Source: an uncultured Cellvibrio sp.
GTDB taxonomy: Bacteria; Pseudomonadota; Gammaproteobacteria; Pseudomonadales; Cellvibrionaceae
Assembly (NCBI GenBank): GCA_946482385.1
Contig: CAMLRI010000204.1
Location: 1-5,108, forward strand
Length of the DNA stretch: 5,108 nucleotides
Reading direction: 5' to 3'
Shown here: positions 1 to 5,108 of the stretch, piece by piece
Position numbering within the stretch: position 1 is the first letter of the stretch
How the letters are laid out: each line of letters opens with the position of its first letter
Translations under genes and position numbers: made by a program
Notes under the pieces: model-generated
The model's database searches: none
What the model was told of the DNA's origin: nothing
What the model saw: the letters and a program-made list of their open reading frames with translations, nothing else

Positions 1-708
1 CGGGTTGCAGAATATTCACCGCACGCGGTTGCGGAACATGCGCTGGGATTAATTTTAATGCTCAACCGCCAATTGCATCGCGCCTACCGCCGCGTCCACG
101 AAAACGACTACTCGCTCAATGGCCTGCTGGGGTTCGATTTGGTGAACAAAACCGTGGGCGTGGTGGGCACCGGCAAAATCGGCCAGGTGTTTGTGCAGAT
201 CATGCGCGGCCTGGGCTGCCAGGTGATCGCCTGCGACCCCCAGCCCAATGCCGAGCTGGTCGCCGCCGGGGTGCCCTATGTCAGCGCGGAACAGCTGTGG
301 CGGGAATCCGACATCATCTCCCTGCACTGCCCCCTCAACCCGCAAACCCACCACTTGGTGAATGCTGCCGCCATAGCGCTGATGAAACCGGGGGTGATGC
401 TGATTAATACCGGGCGCGGCGGGCTGATTGATACCCGCGCGGTGATCCAGGGCTTGAAGTGCAAAAAAATCGGCTACCTGGGGCTGGATGTGTACGAGGA
501 GGAAGGGGATTTGTTTTTCGAGGACAACTCCAACCAGTTGCTGCAAGACGATGTATTCGCCCGCCTGCTCACCTTCCCCAACGTTGTCATCACCGGCCAC
601 CAGGCGTTTTTCACCCGCGAGGCGCTGGACGCCATAGCGCGCATTACCATCGCCAATATCAGCCACTTTGAGCGGGGCGAAACGGCGCTTATGTGCCTGG
701 TCAACTAG
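1..708 (+). CDS. ldhA: Fermentative D-lactate dehydrogenase, 5'-truncated by the window edge
   Basis: Cytoplasmic NAD-dependent enzyme of the D-isomer 2-hydroxyacid dehydrogenase family. It reduces pyruvate to D-lactate and so regenerates NAD+ in fermentation. Reading frame 1 is open from the first base and encodes 235 residues before TAG at 706-708. The ATG at 58 is internal: the codons before it already match the family (AEYSPHAVAEHALGL). By comparison with the roughly 329-residue E. coli LdhA, about 95 N-terminal residues are missing. Numbering from the window edge, the Rossmann glycine motif is GTGKIG at 56-61, the catalytic Arg is in NTGRGG (R139), the catalytic Glu is in DVYEEE (E166) and the catalytic His is in TGHQAF (H200). 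The segment DLFFEDNSNQLLQDDVF is nearly identical to E. coli LdhA, which favours D-lactate dehydrogenase over other hydroxyacid dehydrogenases. All catalytic residues are present, so this end of the gene looks intact. The promoter and start lie outside the window. Confidence 0.95.
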   Translation, partial: RVAEYSPHAVAEHALGLILMLNRQLHRAYRRVHENDYSLNGLLGFDLVNKTVGVVGTGKIGQVFVQIMRGLGCQVIACDPQPNAELVAAGVPYVSAEQLWRESDIISLHCPLNPQTHHLVNAAAIALMKPGVMLINTGRGGLIDTRAVIQGLKCKKIGYLGLDVYEEEGDLFFEDNSNQLLQDDVFARLLTFPNVVITGHQAFFTREALDAIARITIANISHFERGETALMCLVN

Positions 709-711
709 GGA
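707..711 (+). promoter_or_regulatory. Ribosome binding site of the P-type ATPase gene
   Basis: AGGGA overlaps the ldhA stop codon and lies 9 bases before the ATG at 721. It supports that start over later in-frame candidates. The position suggests that ribosomes ending ldhA could re-initiate here. Confidence 0.6.
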
Positions 712-720
712 ACTTCTGAT

Positions 721-3459
721 ATGGATAGCACTAGCCCGCCGGGCAGGCTTGCCGATGGCGCCCACCACCAGGACGGTGAGCAGCTGCTAGCGCAGCTGGA
801 TAGCGGCCCCCAGGGCCTCAGCCAGGCCGAGGCCGAGGCGCGCCAGGCGCACTGGGGCGCCAACCAGCTGCAGGCCAACCCACCCCTGCCCGCCTGGCGC
901 CGCTGGCTGCGCCAGTTCCACAACCTGTTTATCTATGTGCTTATGGCCAGCGCCCTGCTCAGCCTCACCCTGGGCCACGGGGTGGATGCGGGGGTGATAC
1001 TGGCGGTAATCCTGATCAACGCCAGCATTGGCTTCCTGCAGGAAGGTAAGGCCGAGGCGGCGCTCCAGGCGATTATGTCCCTGAGCCACAACCGCTGCTT
1101 GGTGCGGCGCGGCGGCCAGGCGCTGGCCATCGACAGCCGCGAACTGGTGCCCGGCGACCTGGTGTTGCTGCAAGCCGGCGACCGGGTTCCCGCCGACCTG
1201 CGCCTGCTGCACAGCCGCGAGCTGAGCTGCGACGAATCCATGCTCACCGGCGAATCCCTGCCCAGCCACAAGCACCCGGCGCCCGTGGCCCAGGCCACAC
1301 CCCTGGCGGAGCGCCGCTCCATGGCTTTTATGGGCACTCTGGTCAGCCGCGGCGCCGGCACCGGCCTGGTGGTAGGCACCGCCGCCAACACCCAAATAGG
1401 CAGCATCAACCAGCTGGTACAGCAGCTGAGCGGGCAGCGCACGCCGCTGCAGGCGCAGCTGGGCCGCCTGACCCAACAGCTCAGCCTGGCCATACTGCTG
1501 GCCACCCTGGCGGTGATACTGCTCAGCCTGGGGTTGCACTCGCTACCCCTGAACGAGCTGTTGCAAGGCGCCGTGGGCATAGCGGTATCGGCCATTCCCG
1601 AGGGGTTGCCGGCCATAGTCACCATCGCCCTGGCCCTGGGAGTTGAGCGCATGGCCAGCAAGCACGCCCTGGTGCGGCGCCTGCCGGCGGTAGAGGTGCT
1701 GGGCTCGGTGGATGTGATCTGCACCGATAAAACCGGCACCCTCACCGCCAATGCCATGACCGTGCGCCAACTGGTCACCAGCCGCCACCAGTACCGGGTG
1801 AGTGGCGAAGGCTATAGCCCCGAAGGTGAATTCCAACACCAGGCCAGCGATGAGCTGGACCTCGCCGCCCCCGACGCGGGCGACGACAGCTGCCTGCAAC
1901 TGGCCTGCCGCATAGCGCTGCTGTGCAACGATGCCAATATCACCCACCAGGACGGCCACTGGCAGCTGCATGGCGACCCCACCGAAGGCGCGCTCTTTGC
2001 CCTGGCGCTCAAGGCCGGTTTTAACGCCCACCAGGCCAGCAGCGATTGGCCGCGGCTGGACACACTGCCGTTTGAATCCGAGCGGCGCTATATGGCCAGC
2101 CTCCACGGCGGCAGCGACGGCGCCATCCCCCTGCGGGAAATGGCGGTCAAAGGCGCCCCGGATCGGCTGCTACCCCTGTGCCAGCTGCAATGGGGCAGCC
2201 AGGGCCCGGAACCCATCAACCACCGCTATTGGGAGGCGCAACTGGCACAACTGGCCGACCAGGGCATGCGCGTACTGGCCTTGGCCTATCGCCCGCTGGA
2301 GCCCCACCACCAACAGCTGGAGCACCAACACCTGGAACAGGGCCTGGTGATGGTGGCCCTGGCCGGCATTAGCGACCCGCCCCGGCGCGAGGCCATAACG
2401 GCTATTGCCCGCTGCCAAAGCGCTGGTATCCGGGTGGTGATGATTACCGGCGACAACCCCGCCACCGCCGCCGCCATTGGCCGCGAGCTGGGCCTGCACA
2501 GCCAGGCAGTGATGACCGGCGCCCAGCTGGACAAACTATCGCCGGCACAACTGGCCGATGCCGCCGAGCGGGTGGATATTTTTGCCCGCACCAGCCCGGC
2601 CAATAAGTTGCAGTTGGTAGAGGCGCTGCAAGCGCGCCAGCACACAGTGGCCATGACCGGCGACGGCGTTAACGACGCCCCGGCGCTGCGCCGCGCCGAT
2701 ATAGGTATCGCCATGGGGATGAAGGGCACAGATGCGGCGCGGGAGGCCGGCGCCTTTGTCCTCACCGACGACAACTTCGCCACCATCGCCCGCGCCGTGG
2801 CCGAAGGCCGCACCATTTACGACAACATCCTCAAATCCCTGGTGTTTATCCTGCCCACCAACATCATGCAGGCCAGCATCATCGCCCTGGCGCTGGTGTT
2901 TGGCTGGCTGCTGCCCATCACCCCGGCGCAGGTGCTCTGGGTCAACACAGTCACCGCCATCAGCCTGGCGCTGGCCCTGGTGTTTGAGCGCGGCGAGGCC
3001 AACATCATGGAGCGTCCGCCGCGCCCCCGGCATAGCAACCTGCTCAATCGCACCCTGGTTTACCGCTTGCTGCTGGTGGCCGGCCTGGGCACTGCCAGTG
3101 TGTTTGCCCTGTTTAGTTGGCAGCTGCAACAGGGCGCCAGCCTGGAACTGGCGCGGGCCATAGCGGTAAACAGCCTGGTGCTGATCCAGTGCTTTTACCT
3201 GCTGGGCGCGCGCAGCTTTCACGATGCCATTTGGCACCCCGGCTACTGGCTGGGCATAGCCCCCAGCCTGGTGGCCATCGCCCTGGTATTGATGCTGCAA
3301 ATGGCCTTTACTTATTTACCCCTCAGCCAACACCTGTTTGGCCTGGCGCCCCTGGCCCTGCACCACTGGCTACTGGTCGCCCTGGCCAGCTGCCCGCTGC
3401 TGGTATTGGTTGAACTGGAAAAAACCTGGCGACGCCATCGCCAAGGAGCCGCGCCATGA
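721..3459 (+). CDS. Cation-transporting P2-type ATPase (SERCA/Pma1-like), complete
   Basis: Inner-membrane ion pump driven by ATP, 912 residues, normal for the P2 family (about 850-950). In order: cation-ATPase N-terminal domain (about 12-80, including GPQGLSQAEAEAR); M1-M2 (about 68-106); actuator domain with dephosphorylation loop TGES at 176-179; M3-M4 (about 254-307) with IPEGLP at 292-297; phosphorylated aspartate D336 in DKTGT; nucleotide-binding KGAPD at 477-481; DPPR at 552-555; TGD at 576-578; hinge TGDGVND at 646-652; M5-M10 from about 704 to 900. There is no heavy-metal-binding domain and no CPx motif in M4, which argues against a P1B metal pump. Against SERCA, M4 Glu is kept (E294), M5 Asn768 is kept (N714), M5 Glu771 is Gln (Q717), M6 Asn796 and Thr799 are kept (N742, T745) and M6 Asp800 is Ala (A746). 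The ion is therefore unlikely to be bound as in a two-site Ca2+ pump; Na+, H+, K+ or Mg2+ are all possible. The gene starts 12 bases after ldhA and overlaps the phosphorylase start by 4 bases. Confidence 0.93.
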   Translation: MDSTSPPGRLADGAHHQDGEQLLAQLDSGPQGLSQAEAEARQAHWGANQLQANPPLPAWRRWLRQFHNLFIYVLMASALLSLTLGHGVDAGVILAVILINASIGFLQEGKAEAALQAIMSLSHNRCLVRRGGQALAIDSRELVPGDLVLLQAGDRVPADLRLLHSRELSCDESMLTGESLPSHKHPAPVAQATPLAERRSMAFMGTLVSRGAGTGLVVGTAANTQIGSINQLVQQLSGQRTPLQAQLGRLTQQLSLAILLATLAVILLSLGLHSLPLNELLQGAVGIAVSAIPEGLPAIVTIALALGVERMASKHALVRRLPAVEVLGSVDVICTDKTGTLTANAMTVRQLVTSRHQYRVSGEGYSPEGEFQHQASDELDLAAPDAGDDSCLQLACRIALLCNDANITHQDGHWQLHGDPTEGALFALALKAGFNAHQASSDWPRLDTLPFESERRYMASLHGGSDGAIPLREMAVKGAPDRLLPLCQLQWGSQGPEPINHRYWEAQLAQLADQGMRVLALAYRPLEPHHQQLEHQHLEQGLVMVALAGISDPPRREAITAIARCQSAGIRVVMITGDNPATAAAIGRELGLHSQAVMTGAQLDKLSPAQLADAAERVDIFARTSPANKLQLVEALQARQHTVAMTGDGVNDAPALRRADIGIAMGMKGTDAAREAGAFVLTDDNFATIARAVAEGRTIYDNILKSLVFILPTNIMQASIIALALVFGWLLPITPAQVLWVNTVTAISLALALVFERGEANIMERPPRPRHSNLLNRTLVYRLLLVAGLGTASVFALFSWQLQQGASLELARAIAVNSLVLIQCFYLLGARSFHDAIWHPGYWLGIAPSLVAIALVLMLQMAFTYLPLSQHLFGLAPLALHHWLLVALASCPLLVLVELEKTWRRHRQGAAP
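3443..3448 (+). promoter_or_regulatory. Ribosome binding site of the glucan phosphorylase gene
   Basis: AAGGAG, a near-perfect Shine-Dalgarno sequence, lies inside the last codons of the ATPase gene and 7 bases before the ATG at 3456. It fixes the phosphorylase start. The ATGA overlap at 3456-3459 then joins this start to the ATPase stop, a typical sign of translational coupling. Confidence 0.75.
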
Positions 3460-5108
3460 ACCTGCTCGAACGCCCCCTGCCCCCCAGCCTGCGCATACTG
3501 CGCGAACTGGCCGCCGACCTGCACTGGAGCTGGAACCACGCCAGCGACCAACTCTGGCAGCGCATCAACCCCGAGATTTGGAACTACACCCACAACCCGG
3601 TGCTGGTATTGCAGCTCACCGGCGACAACCGCTTTGCCGAACTGAACGAAGACGCCAACTTCCTGGCCATGCTCAACGAGCTGATCCAGGCGCGCCAGGC
3701 CTACCTGCACCAACCCGCCTGGTACCAGCGCCACTACCCGGATGCCCCCCTGCGCTGCGTCGCCTATTTCAGTATGGAATTTGGTATCTGCGATGCCCTG
3801 CCGCTCTACGCCGGCGGCCTGGGCATGCTCGCCGGCGACTACCTGAAAACCGCCAGCGACCTGGGACTGCCGCTGGTGGCCGTGGGCCTGCTGTACCAGG
3901 AGGGCTACTTCCACCAAAGCCTCAACCGCGAAGGCTGGCAGCAGGAAACCTACCTCTACAACGACCCCGGCAGCCTGCCCCTGCGCCCGCTGCGCTCCGC
4001 CGACGGCAGTTGGCTTAGCATCAGCACCCATTTTTTGTGCCGCGAAATTTTCTTCCGCGTGTGGCTGGCGCAGGTCGGGCGGGTGCAGCTTTACCTGCTC
4101 GACAGCAACGACCCGCGCAACCAGCCCAGCGACAGAGGCATCACCAGCAAACTCTACGGCGGCGGCACCGAACTGCGCCTGGTACAGGAGATCGCCCTGG
4201 GCATTTGCGGCTGGCGCCTGCTGGAAAAACTCGGGCTGGAGGTGGATGTCTGCCACCTCAACGAAGGCCACGCCGCCTTCGCCACCCTGGAGCGCATCCG
4301 CAACTACAGCAAACGCCACAACTGCGATTTTTGGCAGGGGCTCTGGGCCACCCGCATGGGCAATATCTTCACCACCCACACCCCGGTGGAAGCCGGCTTC
4401 GACCGCTACCCCGTCGAGCTGCTGCGGCGCTACGCCGGCGACTCGGGCATGACCATGGGCACCAACCTGGAAGACATAATCGCCCTGGGGCGCGCCAACC
4501 CCAAAGACGACAGCGAACCCTTCAACATGGCCTGGCTGGCCATGCGCACCTGCGGCCACAGCAACGGCGTTAGCGCGCTCCACGGCGAGGTCAGCCGGCG
4601 CATATTCCGGCCGCTGTTCCCGCGCTGGCCGGAGCGGGAAATTCCGGTTGGCCATGTCACCAACGGCGTGCATGTCCCCACCTGGGATTCGCCCCGCGCC
4701 GACCAACTCTGGACCGACCTCTACGGCAAAAGCCGCTGGCGCAACGATTTAAGCCAACTCAACCCCGAAGCCCTGGGCCAGGTTGGCGACCAGCCATTGT
4801 GGGAAATGCGCAACGAGGGCCGCGCCAGCCTGGTGGACTATGTGCGCCAGCGCCTGGCCCACCAATGGCGGCGCGAATCCACCAGCGGCGACCAATGCGA
4901 TATCAGCCGCGAACCGCCCCTGGACCCCAGCATCCTCACCCTGGGCTTCGCCCGTCGCTTTGCCGAATACAAGCGCCCCGACCTGCTGCTGCACGACCCC
5001 GAGCGGCTGGCGCGCATCCTGTGCAACCAGCGCTACCCGGTGCAGCTGCTGGTGGCCGGCAAAGCCCACCCGGCCGACAACATCGGCAAAAGCAAACTGC
5101 AACACTGG
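3456..5108 (+). CDS. glgP: Alpha-glucan (glycogen/maltodextrin) phosphorylase, GT35, 3'-truncated by the window edge
   Basis: Cytoplasmic enzyme that cleaves terminal alpha-1,4-glucosyl units with phosphate to release glucose-1-phosphate. The frame is open for 551 codons from ATG 3456 to the last base with no stop; related proteins are about 830-860 residues, so roughly 300 are missing. The N-terminus (LRELAADLHWSWN, then INPEIWNYTHNPV) matches DUF3417, found in the branch distinct from classical E. coli GlgP/MalP. The catalytic domain begins near CVAYFSMEFG. Visible landmarks are AGGLGMLAGDYLK (from 119), NEGHAAF (269-275), TTHTPVEAGFDRY (from 306), NGVHVPTW (403-410), the phosphate-site segment RRFAEYKRP (500-508, equivalent to the EYKR segment of animal phosphorylase) and AGKAHP (534-539). 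The pyridoxal-phosphate lysine, normally in a TSGMK motif, would lie beyond 5108 and cannot be checked. The gene overlaps the ATPase stop by 4 bases and has its own strong ribosome binding site. Whether glycogen or maltodextrin is the substrate cannot be decided from this part. Confidence 0.94.
   Translation, partial: MNLLERPLPPSLRILRELAADLHWSWNHASDQLWQRINPEIWNYTHNPVLVLQLTGDNRFAELNEDANFLAMLNELIQARQAYLHQPAWYQRHYPDAPLRCVAYFSMEFGICDALPLYAGGLGMLAGDYLKTASDLGLPLVAVGLLYQEGYFHQSLNREGWQQETYLYNDPGSLPLRPLRSADGSWLSISTHFLCREIFFRVWLAQVGRVQLYLLDSNDPRNQPSDRGITSKLYGGGTELRLVQEIALGICGWRLLEKLGLEVDVCHLNEGHAAFATLERIRNYSKRHNCDFWQGLWATRMGNIFTTHTPVEAGFDRYPVELLRRYAGDSGMTMGTNLEDIIALGRANPKDDSEPFNMAWLAMRTCGHSNGVSALHGEVSRRIFRPLFPRWPEREIPVGHVTNGVHVPTWDSPRADQLWTDLYGKSRWRNDLSQLNPEALGQVGDQPLWEMRNEGRASLVDYVRQRLAHQWRRESTSGDQCDISREPPLDPSILTLGFARRFAEYKRPDLLLHDPERLARILCNQRYPVQLLVAGKAHPADNIGKSKLQHW

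Noticed and set aside
1..60. The first 60 bases are visibly less GC-rich (about 50%) than the rest, suggesting a possible compositional boundary.
   Set aside because: They are in-frame coding sequence of the same ldhA gene with conserved residues. The stretch is too short to indicate transfer or a junction.
709..720. Possible promoter or terminator between ldhA and the ATPase gene.
   Set aside because: Only 12 bases separate the genes. There is no room for a hairpin terminator, and no -35/-10 pair is evident just upstream.
787..1539. Other long minus-strand frames opposite the ATPase gene (787-1539, 933-1778, 1543-2106, 2536-3300).
   Set aside because: All lie opposite clearly conserved ATPase sequence, have biased compositions without motifs, and lack convincing ribosome binding sites.
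3134..3154. Inverted repeat GCGCCAG / CTGGCGC with a 7-base loop, a possible hairpin.
   Set aside because: It lies within the ATPase coding sequence before M8, has no following T-run, and such GC-rich 7-base stems arise easily by chance here.
3338..4573. Plus-strand open frames 3338-4018 and 4037-4573 in the +1 frame relative to the phosphorylase.
   Set aside because: The products are Pro, Arg and Ala-rich shadows. The phosphorylase frame through the same bases is continuous and carries all the family motifs, so there is no frameshift to explain.
3312..4706. A 464-codon open frame on the minus strand opposite the end of the ATPase gene and the phosphorylase gene.
   Set aside because: It is antisense to a recognised conserved enzyme, its product is low-complexity (Ala, Gly, Val, Gln-rich) with no recognisable domain, and long antisense open frames are expected in GC-rich coding DNA.

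Overview
The window is a compact, GC-rich, gene-dense stretch with three co-directional plus-strand genes and almost no non-coding DNA. The style suggests a gammaproteobacterium. The first gene is very close to the E. coli type of fermentative D-lactate dehydrogenase, third codon positions are strongly G/C-biased, and start signals are clear Shine-Dalgarno sequences. I cannot name a genus from the sequence alone.

Layout: (1) positions 1-708 hold the 3' two thirds of ldhA, with the N-terminal part lying before the window. (2) After only 12 bases, 721-3459 encodes a complete 912-residue P2-type cation-transporting ATPase. (3) Its stop overlaps the start of the next gene in an ATGA arrangement. 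From 3456 to the window end runs the first 551 codons of an alpha-glucan (glycogen/maltodextrin) phosphorylase of the DUF3417-containing GT35 branch. The end of that gene, including its pyridoxal-phosphate lysine, lies beyond the window.

The spacing (12-base gap, then 4-base overlap) and the absence of any terminator-like structure between genes point to one transcription unit that begins upstream of 1 and continues past 5108. Functionally the set can be read as an energy-limitation module. Phosphorolysis of stored glucan gives glucose-1-phosphate without spending ATP, D-lactate formation regenerates NAD+ when respiration is limited, and the ATPase handles ion balance. This reading is inferred from family knowledge and gene order.

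I found no RNA gene, mobile element, CRISPR array, repeat family or recombination site. I also see no convincing sign of a previously undescribed system. The points most worth a second look are the altered ion-binding residues of the ATPase and the unusual pairing of the three genes.
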